64,000 nucleotides of DNA, taken from positions 560,534 through 624,533 of the forward strand of contig NW_022985462.1 of the NCBI RefSeq assembly GCF_010093595.1, given 5' to 3'. A model generated the notes under the pieces. It saw only the letters and a list, made by a program, of their open reading frames with translations, was not told where the DNA came from and did no database searches. Below, piece after piece: positions 10,913-22,200 of this stretch; the stretch's first letter is position 1; each line of letters opens with the position of its first letter. Both the position numbers and the translations under genes were made by a program. This DNA is from Mytilinidion resinicola (taxonomy: Eukaryota; Ascomycota; Dothideomycetes; Mytilinidiales; Mytilinidiaceae).

Positions 10913-12673
10913 ATGCCTCTCTGGAACGTCTACCTGCCTGACGGTAGAGACATGTTCAGAGCAGTGGCGTTAGACTCCGTCGACGAAATCTCTGAGCGCG
11001 AAAACACATTTCGGCTCGCAGCACACGACAGGGCACTGGATAAAACAGATCGTTTAGAATTACCACCACCGGACATGAAGCGCTTCAAGGCTGACCCGCG
11101 CTACGAAGATTTCCAAAGGATTCAGCTCCAGGGCGAGATCGAAACACTCAAGCCCGGCCGGCTCGTGATACGGATGGAGAACGACGTGTCCGCCCTGCTA
11201 GAGGCAAAGTTCTTCCTGGAGGACCCACTATACAGGAACGGCGTGGATGCGGATATCCGTGTCGTGGGGTCGAAGATCTATGTAACGCGTTATCATCATA
11301 CGGACAATGGTTAGCTGAAGTTCAAGAAATTCTCTGCCATGTTCCCTCGCTAATCAGAAATCTGGAATGTAGTCTTGACTTCAGACCCGAATGCTGGCCC
11401 AGTGGATACTGGCCGAGGCGAGCCGCCCAGTCGCCCGGAAATGATTGACATCGACCCAGAGGAGACAGGCATTCGCAGAGATGGGACCGTTCCCCTAGAG
11501 AGGATAGTCATTCACTCATTGGAGACGGAACCTCGCCCAGCAGGAACGAACGCTCGCCCAGAGGAGACGGACACTGGCTTGCGTCGTGATAGTGTGGAGG
11601 GCGGCCAGCCAAATTTCCAGTTTGCTTCTGCAATTATCCGCTCGATAAGCGGACATCTGCAGAATACCTGGACAGCCTTGAACTCAGGCCCGAACGCTAG
11701 CCCAGAGCCGACGATGAACATCGGCCCAGAGGAGACAAACGCTCGCCCAGAGGAGACGGACATTGGCTTCCGTCGCGAGGCAATGGAGGACGGCCAGTCA
11801 AAATATGGGATAGCTGCTGCAGTTTGCCACTCGATACACGGGCATCTGGAAAACACCTGGACAGCCTTGATCTCAGGCTTCAACGCTCTGGAGCTGACGG
11901 ACACTGACCCAGAGACGAAAGCTCGCCCACAATTAACGGACTGTCCCGCTCGCCCACAATCAACAGACTGCCCCGCTTGTGCCGAATTGAATCCCAAAAT
12001 CAAATGCCGTGGCTGCTACAGAGACCCCCAGTGCGCAGGCTCCGAGTCGAAGTGCAAGCAAGCTCACAACATGAATTACCACACACGGTGCGCCTTTGCC
12101 ACCTGGACTGTCGTTAACGAGGATTACCCAAACCGTGGTGATATCAGGATCAGTATCGTCGTTAGTAGCCAGTATAACAATGATCCGGAGTACAGATTCA
12201 AGAAGGCTCAATCGATTCACGCGGGCGGGTTCATCTATCCCGCTATCTCGTGCACGCAGGCTCATCACTGTGCCCATACGGTGTTCGGCACCATGCAGCC
12301 ATCATACTTCACTGAACGTCAAGACAAATACAGGGACGCCGCTTACAGCAGACTCAAGGAGTCGCTGAAGTCGGGGACATTGAGGTCTGGAGCAGCAAAG
12401 AGCAAGGATAACAAAAGGGAGAGCAAGGACAACAAGGGAATGGGCAAGTACACCAAAGTAGGGAACGACACGGATGAGGAGGTGGGAGCATTCGAAGACA
12501 TGAGAGATCCGGAGTGGGTTGAAGATCTGGCAACGCTGGAGGATCTGCCTAAGTACGAGACCGGGGAGGTCAGACTCACGAAACGGTGCAGAGAATGCGT
12601 CAGGCGCAACAAGCAATGCTGGTCGCACCATCCGGTGGACACTGACGAAGAAAAAAAGAAGAGTAAGAGCTAG
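10913..12673 (+). CDS. Hypothetical protein with 63-residue tandem duplication and Cys-rich C-terminal half
   Basis: Proposed exons are 10913-11309 and 11358-12673 (570 aa), joined by a 48-nt intron (donor GTTAGC, branch GCTAATC, acceptor CAG) that keeps the frame: DN-EIWNVVLTSDP. If that intron is wrong, the first part is a 133-aa protein and the second needs its own start. I do not recognise the family. The N-terminal 130 residues are charged and without motifs. Residues from about 180 hold two copies of a unit (RPEETD..RR...GQ....SI.GHL.NTWTAL.SG.NA) with a period of 189 bp, copies near 11524-11712 and 11713-11901. After that come short Pro/Thr repeats (RPQ.TDCPA), a cluster CPAC...CRGCYRDPQC...CKQ, a middle domain around HAGGFIYPAISCTQAHHC, a Lys/Asp linker, and a last Cys group KRCRECVRRNKQCW. 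Zinc binding is plausible but unproven. Confidence 0.6.
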
Positions 12674-13299
12674 GTCTTATTCGTACTTGTCTGGTACTGT
12701 TCGAAGGGCTCGATACATTCTGAGAAGGCTGGGCGAATCGTGTGTCAGCCGGTCTGGGGCATTCTTTACATCCTGAGAGCACATACCATTGTTTGAAGTA
12801 CTTTGAGAGAATTGAGGGAAAGCCGGACGCGATATAGTTTCTTGGTTCCCTATATCATAGCTGAGTTACAGCTTGTTACTACTGCTCGCTATTGATCAAC
12901 GTGACTCGCTATGTTCGCAAAAGCTGGACAAGTCACCCCCCTTCACATTTGTGCGTAAGCCATGCTATTTGAGCTTCTCTTGCAACTCTTTGAAGTGCTT
13001 TTACAGAGTATCCAGGAGTAGGGTTTGATGTCGTGATATTCACAGCTCCTATGTCTCGTTATAGATATCCGCCTACTTCCCTGTCACCGCTTGTGGTGCC
13101 TCATAGTATTTTCAAATTTCTAGTCTGACGGAAGTCCTGCCATTTAGACGAGATCTCGATAGTACTTAGTCAGGTCAGCAGTGAATGTCATGAGCCAGCA
13201 ATGAGCCACAATTCATCTCTCGAGCGCGATGATAGTGCCTATTTCTTCTTCCCTACTACATCTCCTACCAAAATCTACTGAACCATCTCCACAACCATC
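12674..13299. other. Intergenic, 630 bp, no gene seen
   Basis: AT-richer DNA between two genes on the same strand. No repeat or RNA gene recognised. Confidence 0.55.
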
Positions 13300-13876
13300 A
13301 TGCCGCCACCACCATCACCACCAGAGCCCACCAGCAACCACACCTCTGCCCCCGCCATGCCTGCCCCTATCACCCGCATCGACCTCGGGGACCCCGCTGA
13401 GTTCGATCATCTCTTCGACCAAGACCTCTGGGATATGCAGCGCGTCATCGTCAATCTCCCCGGCCGACAGCTCCAAAACTTCCATGATCAACTCCTCGCC
13501 ATGCAGGATCCGGAAAATTCCCTCTGGGAGGAGCACTACAAGCAGGGAGGGATCGTGCAGAAGCTGTTGAAGATCTAGGAATTGCGAAGTGAGTACGACC
13601 TTCCGGTCTTCTGAGATATGGATGTTCAGAGTAGAATGCCAATGTGGTTATGATACAGTCTCAAACAACAACCCAACCTACGCGAAAGCGGCGGCAACCC
13701 AAGGCCCGACCTGCCCTATCTGTAAGAAGCTGGCGCTGCGGAAGTGCGCTGCGTGTGAAAATATTGCGTACTGCTCCCCTGAGTGCCAGAAGAAGCATTG
13801 GGCTGAGCATAAGTTTGACTGCAAGCATGTCAAGCGTATGGGTGCGGCGCAGGCGCAGGGCCAGGATGCGAGCTAG
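13300..13876 (+). pseudogene. MYND zinc finger locus, apparently interrupted
   Basis: Two coding pieces lie 40-50 nt apart. Piece 1 (13300-13578, 92 aa) has a Pro-rich start and a helical stretch LGDPAEFDHLFDQDLW...LPGRQLQNFHDQLLAMQDPE, ending in TAG at 13576-13578. Piece 2 (from 13622 or from an acceptor at 13629 to 13876) carries a complete MYND finger: CPICKKLALRKCAACENIAYCSPECQKKHWAEHKFDC. A good donor (GTGAGT at 13589) and acceptor (TTCAG, 13625-13629) define a 41-nt intron, but the phase that fits piece 2 belongs to a different frame from piece 1, and the TAG lies before the donor. So a one-exon-pair gene would need a frameshift near the end of piece 1. The alternative is two tiny adjacent genes. 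MYND fingers bind Pro-rich peptides in transcriptional and signalling proteins. Confidence 0.55.
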
Positions 13877-14779
13877 CCGGATCGGAAGCTTCTCGTGCTG
13901 AAGCCTGGCGGAAAGCAGAAGGCTTGAGGCGCGGGAGCTTGCGGGGAGCTTCTAGAAAGTGGGAACGATGGTAGTGGGTTTGCTCGCGCGGTCGGTGGAT
14001 ACGGTAGTGTGGAGGCTGGGTTTGCTGCGTAGTAGCGTTCAGGTTTGGAGCCAGGTTGGGTGATTGACTGAGGCAGACTGCGTTGCTGGATGCTGAATTT
14101 GTCAATGGGCCTTGGGTCTGACGACGGCATGGAACTCTGCTGCGAGGCATCTGAATCCTAACCATGGAATTTGTATTCTGCAAACAAGAGATACACTGGT
14201 TTTGGGAAATGACCTGCGATAGAAATCTTTCGATGGCGACCGGATTACTATTCCTCAAATTACTCTGATTATACAATGGCATCAGCGGAGCAGTGGTTAA
14301 CAGATTTAACATGAATGCATATGAAATGTAGAAGATTGATCAAGTGCAGGGTATCGTCGCAATACAGCCATGAAATTGGAAACGCCATCGAGGGAGAACA
14401 ATACCAGAGGATAAAGCCTACCCAATCGACAAGCATGAAAGAGAGCAACACACTAACAATCTACAATGAAAGAAGCCCTACTAGTAATCGAATCTCAAAA
14501 ACAAAACAAATAAGCAAAACTGAATGCAATGAGCCCAGTTGTCATGATACTAGAACGGATGTATATCCGGCCGAAGCCTTACTCTCACTTGCAAATTTTA
14601 CCCAAGTCAAGGGGGGTGATTTTGCTATTAAGTGTTAGTAGCTGTGCTCTAACATTCTCTAGCACAGATGTTGCACCGCAAGACTTACTACTTGTAACTA
14701 TCGGGACAATCTCCCGCTTGGGGATCGGCATTGAGGAATTGTAAGCAGAATGACTCCAGAGATCTTCATTTGGAGATGC
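13877..14779. other. Intergenic, 900 bp
   Basis: AT-rich towards 14.3-14.7 kb; short ORFs without domains. Nothing supported. Confidence 0.5.
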
Positions 14780-15241
14780 CTACGTGAACATCCAGCGTAG
14801 TCCATCAAAGTCGGTTATAGAAACGTCTCCACCCTTGTCGCAGTTGAGTACTAGCTGAGAAAGTCCTGCGATACAGCTTGCCATAGGAAGCCTGATGTTT
14901 TTATCATTTGCGTCTGAGCCAGAATCAGGGATGTAATGGACTGCTAAATGCCAATACATCTTCGTTTGATCTCCTTTCCCCGCATTGTTGAATTCGGCGC
15001 AACCTTCCTGGACGTCTCCAGGTGGGTTTGACGTTTTCGAATAGCAACGCATATTATGGTTCTCTTTTTTTATATCGCAGTCTTTTGCCCAATTTTGCTG
15101 GCATGCAGCAAGTATTGCACCGACAGCTACGTCTTCATTTTGGCGAGAAAGGCCACCGGAGTTGCAATGAGGTTGGATAGTCGTGTCGACGGCAGCGGCA
15201 AGCGCGGCAAACGAAAGAAGTAGGTGCTGCAGGGCTTTCAT
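14780..15241 (-). CDS. Small secreted cysteine-containing protein (effector-like by features)
   Basis: Single exon, 153 aa. Residues 1-17 (MKALQHLLLSFAALAAA) make a clear signal peptide with a cleavage site near A-V-D. The mature part of about 136 residues has seven cysteines (in PHCNS, AACQQ, DCDIK, RCYSK, GCAEF, SCIAG, NCDKG) and ends in a conserved-looking LVLNCDKGGDVSITDFDGLRWMF. Size, signal peptide, Cys content and an isolated AT-richer setting fit small secreted proteins of fungi that act outside the cell. I do not recognise the family, and an odd number of cysteines means at least one is unpaired or pairs between chains. A TATA box sits 130 nt upstream. The nearest downstream landmark on this strand's upstream side is a MITE at 15856. 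Confidence 0.7.
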   Translation of the reverse strand: MKALQHLLLSFAALAAAVDTTIQPHCNSGGLSRQNEDVAVGAILAACQQNWAKDCDIKKENHNMRCYSKTSNPPGDVQEGCAEFNNAGKGDQTKMYWHLAVHYIPDSGSDANDKNIRLPMASCIAGLSQLVLNCDKGGDVSITDFDGLRWMFT

Positions 15242-15369
15242 ATTATGTGAGGAGTTGGACGCTCGTGGTTTCTAAGATTTATGCTTTCGATATCGAGAAA
15301 TACGTTATTGAACGTTCAGAAGAAGTTCTGAGTATGGGGAAGTTAGTGGAATGCATGTCTTTCAAGAGA

Positions 15370-15377
15370 ATATATAC
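15370..15377 (-). promoter_or_regulatory. TATA box of the secreted-protein gene
   Basis: TATATATT read on the minus strand about 130 nt before the start codon at 15241; a normal core-promoter position for a strongly regulated fungal gene. Confidence 0.4.
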
Positions 15378-15855
15378 TTGAGGAGAGAAGCGTGACTCCA
15401 ACTACCAACGACATTCCCTAAGAGGAAATGCGTCAAATATGACTCTCTAGAGAGGTCATATCGATGAGATAATTTACTTCGAATCATAGAGTCAGCATTA
15501 TGAGGAGTGTTTCAGCAATGGGGACTGATCCATGAAGCGACACGTTTGGATTTATGGGAGACACTCGCCGTAGCTGACTCCAACGTGAAGGAATGACAAG
15601 GAAAATAACGAAAGTATATTCGCATGATATGTACCAGTTTGAAACCACGTCCCTCGATACTGTTCAGACTCGCCTTGAAAAGGCTGCAGCATTGAGGCTC
15701 AGGGTTTCTATGGACAGTGCAACCGCGGCCGGCGAACGTGCCAACAAGACGCTGGCAACGCTCCCGAAACCGCAGAGCGATTGATCTTCGCACGGTGACT
15801 CATTTGACATGATACTGGGATCTTCATGACAACTTAATGATGTGCGGAACATGTA

Positions 15856-16082
15856 CAGTGACAGGTCATAGGACTGTGCACACGCGTTTACCACTGCCTG
15901 GGGTGCCACAAGGAATGTCAAAACCTTAGGCGCGATGTCAAGTTTAAAGTAGTGCAATTTAGGCTGCTTCTTGACTAACTAGTTGCTTACTAGCTGGGCT
16001 GCTCCTTACAGTGGTGTCGAATGAGCAAGTTTGGGGCCAAGCAGTGATAAATGCGTGTCCCCAGACTTATGACCTAGTACCG
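15856..16082 (+). mobile_element. MITE copy 1 (TA target site, about 48-bp terminal inverted repeats)
   Basis: 227 bp flanked by TA on both sides (15854-15855 and 16083-16084). The left end begins CAGTGACAGGTCATA and the right end, read in reverse, begins CGGTACTAGGTCATAAG; the two ends stay alignable for about 48 bp through ACGCGTTTACCACTGCCTGG and its partner. There is no coding capacity. TA target duplications and CAGT-type ends fit a non-autonomous Tc1/mariner-pogo element. The core (about 15925-16020) holds ACTAGCTGGGCTGCTCC followed by TTACAGTGGTGTCGA, the same core that is amplified at 52.4-59.3 kb. Confidence 0.8.
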
Positions 16083-16320
16083 TAGCTTCGGATCATAAGT
16101 GGTCAACTGACTGAAAAGAAGTCTCACGCTAGTGGGTCTGTGAAAAGTGGAAAGAGTAGTGTATTGATGGCCTTGGAGGGACTCATTAGGTTTCAGATTC
16201 TGGAGGTGGAACCTGGTCATCGTCGTCGTCGTCGTCGTCGTCAGGCTGGACATCCATCACTTGCTCTCCGGCCTTTTCTAGAGTCCGACGGCTCCATGCT
16301 CGGACGCCCTTATAGATCGC

Positions 16321-17231
16321 CTAAAGCCCCGTTAGATGCAGCTCTGCGAAATGGGAGAGGAGGTGGCATACAAAGAGGAACGTAGACACTCCAACGAGGA
16401 TAACGATCCAACTGACTTGCTCGTACCTGTCTCGCCCTGTGGTCCTGCCTCTAGTGCCACCCCCTCCAAAACGAAAGTACGAGAAAGGGTTTGAGAGCAA
16501 GACTTTCAGAAATCCAAGGACACCCATCGAAGTGAAGCCTTTGAGGAAATGCTCAACCCAGGACGACTTCTCCTCAGGTTCATAGTAAGACTCAGGCTGG
16601 CTGCTGGAAAAGAGAGAGAAATAACTGTACGGGTCAAGGTAAAGATTGATGATTGGGTCTGCAACAAATCCTAAAAAGAAGACGGCTAGAACGAGGATGG
16701 CAATCGTCAAAGAGATCTGGGCGGCTTTTGAAGAACACTGGTTTAGTAAATGGAGTCAGTAATGAATTGGTAGAGGTGCTCACTTTTGCTAGCAAGGCTA
16801 CGGCCCCATCCTAGTCGTGCTAGACGGTAGCTAAATCCACAGGTTGGGCACTGCCAGTAATTGCGGCGTCCGTAGGAAGGATCAGAGTGCCGCCAGGCTT
16901 GGAGACACCCCTCATGGACGTATTTGGACGAGCCTTTGCATTTGCAAGGTCGGAGGAGACGCCCTTCTTCTGACTCGTACGTGACGGATGGCCCGGGTTG
17001 AAAAATACCAGGTAGATGTTCGGGTGCCGTATGGAACGTTGGCTGCACCGTTTCAAGACAAATACGGCACTGCCTTGGGGGCCAGAACCTCCGCCGTGGC
17101 CGCTGGTTTTGGGGCTGACTGTTGCTTTGTGGAGTGCTGGATTGAGTCCCTGAGGACGCCTCATCCTCTGCCTTCGGTAAATCGTCTGGCCAATACCAGC
17201 CCGGCATGGTTTGGGGTTCATTCGCAGACAT
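16321..17231 (-). CDS. RING-CH (MARCH-type) membrane ubiquitin ligase
   Basis: Exons on the minus strand are 17231-16784 and 16724-16321 (283 aa) with a 59-nt intron; acceptor AAAAG at 16725 restores the frame (SLASK-TAQISLTIAIL). A C4HC3 RING-CH is complete: C55 and C58 (CRIC), C96 and C98 (CKC), H106 and C109 (HEGC), C128 and C131 (CPTC). After it come a hydrophobic helix LTIAILVLAVFFLGFVADPI, a soluble loop with YLDPYSYFSLF, a Gly/Arg patch, and a C-terminal helix WIVILVGVSTFLFVCHLL. RING-CH proteins transfer ubiquitin from E2 enzymes to membrane proteins in the ER or endosomes. It shares a 464-bp divergent promoter region with the proteasome subunit gene PRE8, a setting consistent with, but not proof of, co-expression. 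Confidence 0.88.
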
Positions 17232-17695
17232 GATGGTAGGCTGATAGCTATAGAGAAAATGATCGGGACGTTGAAGGCTTCAGTACCGGCGGGCAAAAGG
17301 TCTGTCAGGAGACAAGAGCGGCGAGGCCTTCAGGATAAAGATTGCAAGCGCGATTAGTGGTGTCAGGTATTCTTCCTGCGAAATATCTAAGGTCAAGCCA
17401 TACGGCAGGAAGTAATAGCAGGGGAGGCCTCATATGGCGGAGGGCAAGGAAAGGTGGAGGCATGGACGGAGGGCAAACTTGCTGCCAAATGTCTCGCGAG
17501 AAAGACGAGTTGCTCGGAGCTGCATCGGGCCGGTGAGCGTCTTGGCACGCGTCGTCTTGAGCTTGCCTAGAGCTCTGTGGAGGTATCCCTCTCTTCCACA
17601 TCACCACTCTTCTCACAACCTCACAGCCTGCGTCCCTGGCATCTGCTGTCTTTTCTACATAACCCCGAGTCTTCTTCATCGACGATCCACCCGCC
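17232..17695. promoter_or_regulatory. Divergent promoter region between RING-CH gene and PRE8
   Basis: 464 bp separate the two start codons. I did not find a clear PACE-like (GGTGGCAAA) proteasome element. The 17.3-17.7 kb ORFs on both strands look like noise. Confidence 0.5.
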
Positions 17696-18706
17696 ATGGC
17701 TGATCGATACTCGTTCTCGCTCACCACTTTCTCGCCCAGGTAAACACCTTCCCCGCGAAGCTCTCCTGTCTGCGCATCTTTGCTGACATTTCTCGCAGCG
17801 GAAAGCTGGTACAGATAGGTGCGCTCCTGTTCCGCCCGTGTCGGCTACTTGATCTTCAGCTTTGCCTAATCGTCGTGTTGTAGAATATGCCTTAAACGCC
17901 GTCAACCAAGGAGTGACATCCTTAGGAATCAAAGGCATGGAGCTCTTCTTATACTTTGAACATGCTATTGACGATCCACAGCAACGAATGGCATCGTGCT
18001 TGCGACCGAGAAGAAGTCGTCATCGCCGCTCATCGACTCCCAATCTTCCTCGAAAGTCAGCCTCATAACACCCAACGTCGGCATGGTGTACTCCGGCATG
18101 GGCCCAGACTACCGCATTCTTGTCGACAAAGCCCGCAAAGTCTCGCACACCGGATACAAGCGCGTTTACAATGAATACCCGCCCACGAGAATATTGGTGC
18201 AGGACGTTGCCAGGGTCATGCAGGAGGCCACCCAACAAGGTGGGGTGCGGCCGTACGGCGTCAGTCTGCTGATCGCTGGATGGGATGATGGCATCGAGCC
18301 GGAGTCGGAGGTGAAGGATTCTGGAGAGACGGACGCAGAGAAGAAGCGGGCGACGGGCAAGACGGGTGGCATCCTCAAGGGTGGACCTAGCTTGTACCAA
18401 GTTGATCCTAGCGGAAGCTACTTCCCTTGGAAGGCGACGGCTATCGGAAAGAGCGCTACCAGCGCGAAGACGTTCTTAGAGAAGAGGTATACCGAGGGCT
18501 TGGAGTTGGAAGATGCGATCCACATCGCCCTTCTTACGCTGAAAGAGACGATAGAAGGAGAGATGAACGGCGAGACGGTTGAGATTGGTATTGTGGGCCC
18601 ACCAGAGGACAAGCTCCTGGGATACGAAGGTGTCGAGGGCGCCCAAGGGCCTAGATTCAGGAAGCTGAGCCCCGAGGAAGTCGAGGACTATCTCACGAAT
18701 CTGTAG
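17696..18706 (+). CDS. PRE8: 20S proteasome subunit alpha type-2
   Basis: Exons are 17696-17739, 17799-17818, 17884-17934 and 17982-18706 (279 aa). The N-terminus [18 protein letters not shown] continues as VQIEYALNAV, the universal alpha-subunit signature, and [16 protein letters not shown] and [21 protein letters not shown] follow. The third intron starts with GC rather than GT (AAAG|GCATGG); the strictly conserved [11 protein letters not shown] sequence requires this junction. The protein is longer than the usual 250 residues because of a charged insertion of about 30 residues ([19 protein letters not shown] region) after the [12 protein letters not shown] strand. Alpha-2 sits in the outer ring of the 20S core and helps gate substrate entry; alpha subunits have no catalytic Thr, as here. 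The C-terminus ends in [10 protein letters not shown]. Confidence 0.96.
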
Positions 18707-19258
18707 AGCTCGGTGGGCTTGGGTATAGCATATGGGTTTCACTTTCTTGGAGTCATGATGCGTTCCATAGAGCACTTCGGCGCTGCATGTATATTTTATG
18801 GCAATGAGATGTCCTGAAATATTCTGAACATCTTGCGACTTTGTTCCGTGGTAATTGACAGGGCCAATGTGAAATTAATTGACAGGAAATGATTCCTATA
18901 GCTTCATCGCACTACGATGCTTTCAACTGTAAGTATTCCAGTCCAGTGTATAAATCTTGCGAGCCAATCATAGCTTCGGCAACTGCCGCCAAGTCTGCTC
19001 CGCGATGTCGTGCAACATGTCTTTCCTTTCCAGCTCAGCCTTGAATATCCCCACGACCGGATGTTCCCTGTAGCCTGACTCTCACCGGAAAGATGTGCTC
19101 TGTTCTTTTAGATCCAATCATTAAAGGTTTATGAAGTGGCACAGTCGTGCCTTCGTATCGACCTCACCTCAGTGGCATCCGCACTCCGTGGTCTGTTCAC
19201 TGAACAGTGAACTCCTACATTTCATCTCTCTATTTTCTACGTCTTCGAGAAGCCCATT
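18707..19258. other. Intergenic between PRE8 and DCL2
   Basis: 552 bp without a recognisable gene. An upstream ORF from 19131 overlaps the DCL2 start in another frame and is not supported. Confidence 0.55.
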
Positions 19259-22200
19259 ATGGAAACCCATACGGACACTTCAGACAATGGATTCACGGTC
19301 CAGGCGGGTCTACCCAATGAGACCTTTCGTCTGCGCTCGTACCAGACCGAAATGGTTGAGGCCAGCCTCAAGGAGAATATTATCGTTGCCATGGACACTG
19401 GCAGTGGCAAGACACATATGTAACAATCATATGGACATCTATGATGCTAGAGCTTTGCTGAATCTCCAAAGAGCGCTCGCCCGAACAGAAGCAGCCCTAG
19501 AGACGTCCGACCCTGACCAGGTACCGACTCTTCTCCCGACTCTCTCATATGGTTGTATTGCTAATGCGGCCAAAATCATGTTAGATGGTATGGTTCCTCG
19601 CTCCGACAAAAGCGTTATGCCACCAGCAATACAACGTATTCTGCTCCCGTCTCCCAGGCTTTGGCGTTCGTTTCCTAAGCGGCGAGGACGACGTCGATCG
19701 TTGGACAGATCAAAGTATATGGGATGATGTGCTCAAGAACGTCAAAATCGTGATCTCGACGCATGCCGTTTTACTTGATGCTCTTTCTCACGGATTTGTC
19801 AAGCTGAACCGTGTGAGCCTTTTAATATTCGATGAAGGTATCCTTTCTTACCATCTCGAGGACCCATGACAACTTTACTCATTCCATCTAGCTCATTCTT
19901 GTACCAAAGATCACCCAGCACACCAGATCATGCAGAAATTCTATCTACCTCTGAAATTCTCTTCGGCCTCTGACTCAATACCTAGAATCTTGGGGCTCAG
20001 CGCTAGCCCTGTTATCAATGCCAACCCTAAGGGTCTTGAGTACGTTCAATACTCTGACTGGAGACACTAGAGATACTGAACAGCATCAGGACAATTGAGA
20101 AGAACCTTGACGCAATCACGAGGACACCCAAGCTTCACCGCTCGGAACTAATTCAGTTCGTCCACAAGCCGCAATTCACCATAGTCTCCTATTCTGGCCT
20201 TCATTCAAGGAAGAATTCCAATCCAGACTCTTATCAACGCCTGCTCAAAATTGTAGGGGCCCTCGATAGTATGCAAGACCCTTATATCCGTCGGCTAGTC
20301 GAGCAAGTGGAAGCCGGCGATTCTCAGGCCAGGCGAAGGTTGGAAAAGACATTAATGAAACATGACACGTACTGTCAGAAGCAATTGAACAACATTGCGG
20401 CCAGGCTAACCCATATACTCAATGACCTCGGTTCTTGGGCCACTGACTGGTTCTTGCGGGAATGCACTTCGAAATTCGAGAGGCTCCTGGACAGCTCAGA
20501 TCCGCTACTTACTCCGTACTCCAACACCGAAAAGCAGTATCTACATGCAGTCCTTGAAAAGGCTTTAGTAGAGTCTGTTCCCGTCCTTTCTCCCGTTGGA
20601 CAGTACTGCACACCTAAAGTACAAGCTTTAGTAGACACTCTAGTTGCAGAATCTAACCCTGATTTCAGAGGGATCGTATTCGCCGAGCAAAGGGCAACGG
20701 TTGCGGTGCTAGGACAGCTGCTCTCCGAGCACACCCGAACCAAGGATGCGTTTCGTATTGGAACCTTCGTTGGTACATCGATAAGCTCGAAGAGGAAAAT
20801 GAATTTGGCGGACCTTGCAGAGCCCCGTCTCCAACAACAAGTCCTAGAAAAGTTCAGAGACGGCGATAAAAATCTCATCATCGCTACGAGCGTGCTGGAA
20901 GAGGGAATTGATATATCCAGCTGTCATCTCGTCATTGACTTCGACCCCCCTAAGAACTTGAAGGCATTCATTCAACGTCGCGGACGAGCTCGAAAAGAAA
21001 AGTCAAAATACATAGTTCTCACGCCCAGTTTCGGTTCGGTGCAAGTAGCTTCAAATCCTTGGGAGAGTCTTGAAGAAAAGATGAAGGAAGCTTATATGAA
21101 CGATCTTCGGGAAATCAAAGCTGCGGAAGAAAGGGAAACGATAGAAGAAGATTCAAACTTAGCTTTCCGAATCGCCGCTACTAAGTGAGTTCTGTCTCTG
21201 CTTTTTCTTCCGTTTCAGCAAGAGTCCAAAATTTTGCCACGCTCGATACGACTCATGTTCACGGCTGACCAACTCCCAGTGCCCTCGTGGATCTCCACAA
21301 CGCATCTCAGCATCTTCACCATTTTTGCGCAGTACTGCAGAGCAACTCTAACATTGATATGAGACCTCAATTTTCTTTCAAGAATGACGAATACGACATG
21401 GTAGAAGCCCATATCACTCTTCCAGCATCGGTAGATGCCTCAGTACGATGTTCAAGCAGTTCCAGAAGCTGGTTGACCGAAAAAAGTGCGAAACGAGACG
21501 CTTGCTTGCAAGCATACAAAGCTTTGCATGCAGCTGGACTAATCAACGACAACCTTCTCCCACTTAGTCAAGAGCTTGGAGGAACGCCGCAATTCAACAT
21601 ACCGGACAATCGCCCTTCACTAATTCTAGTAGAGCCCATGCTAAATCCATGGTCATGGGTTCTGTCCCAGCCGACGAACACTTCGGAGAACACCAAGCCG
21701 ACGGAATCGCTCAGTGAAAGAAGACGCTCCAACGCGAACGCCACGACCTATTATCGAACTCTCGTCTGCCTATCATCCGCTGGCGAGCAATCCGCAAGAT
21801 TCATCATGATTACTCAATCTCCACTGCCTCAAATTCCGGAAGTCATCCTTTACTGGAATGCAACAAAACGATATGTTATCTTGGCACAACCCCTCGAGTC
21901 AGCGCTGTATCAAAAGAAGGAAATCGAATTCTTCAAGGCAACCACTTTCCGTCTTCTTCGCTCCATATTCGGATCTCGAATGCCAGCAGAGCGACGCGAC
22001 TTTATGGCATTATTCGTTCCTGTAGAAGATGGAAGCTCTCCAAAGGCCACTCAGCTGCGTCACTGGCTCCGGATGACAGAGAAAGATAGTCCAACGGTGG
22101 GTGCTTTGACTTTCTTGAGTCAGCATCAAGGGCAAGAAGCTGGACTAATTCAAGTTCGCGGGGAAGATCGCCTGTTCATCCTGCAAGAAGTTTTGGTTGA

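Larger units (their letters stand above)
15242..16320. other. Intergenic, 1.1 kb, contains a MITE
   Basis: Promoter of the secreted-protein gene, then the MITE at 15856-16082 and the 3' flank of the RING-CH gene. A (CGT)n run, encoding nothing convincing, lies at about 16218-16241. The 63-aa ORF at 15593 has no support. Confidence 0.55.

Noticed and set aside
14780..15241. Assignment of the secreted protein to the Hce2/Ecp2 family
   Set aside because: Only the C-terminal Cys-Gly-Gly region looks vaguely similar; cysteine spacing does not support a firm call.
15593..15784. 63-aa ORF next to MITE copy 1
   Set aside because: No signal, domain or homology cue, and no similar ORF beside the second copy.
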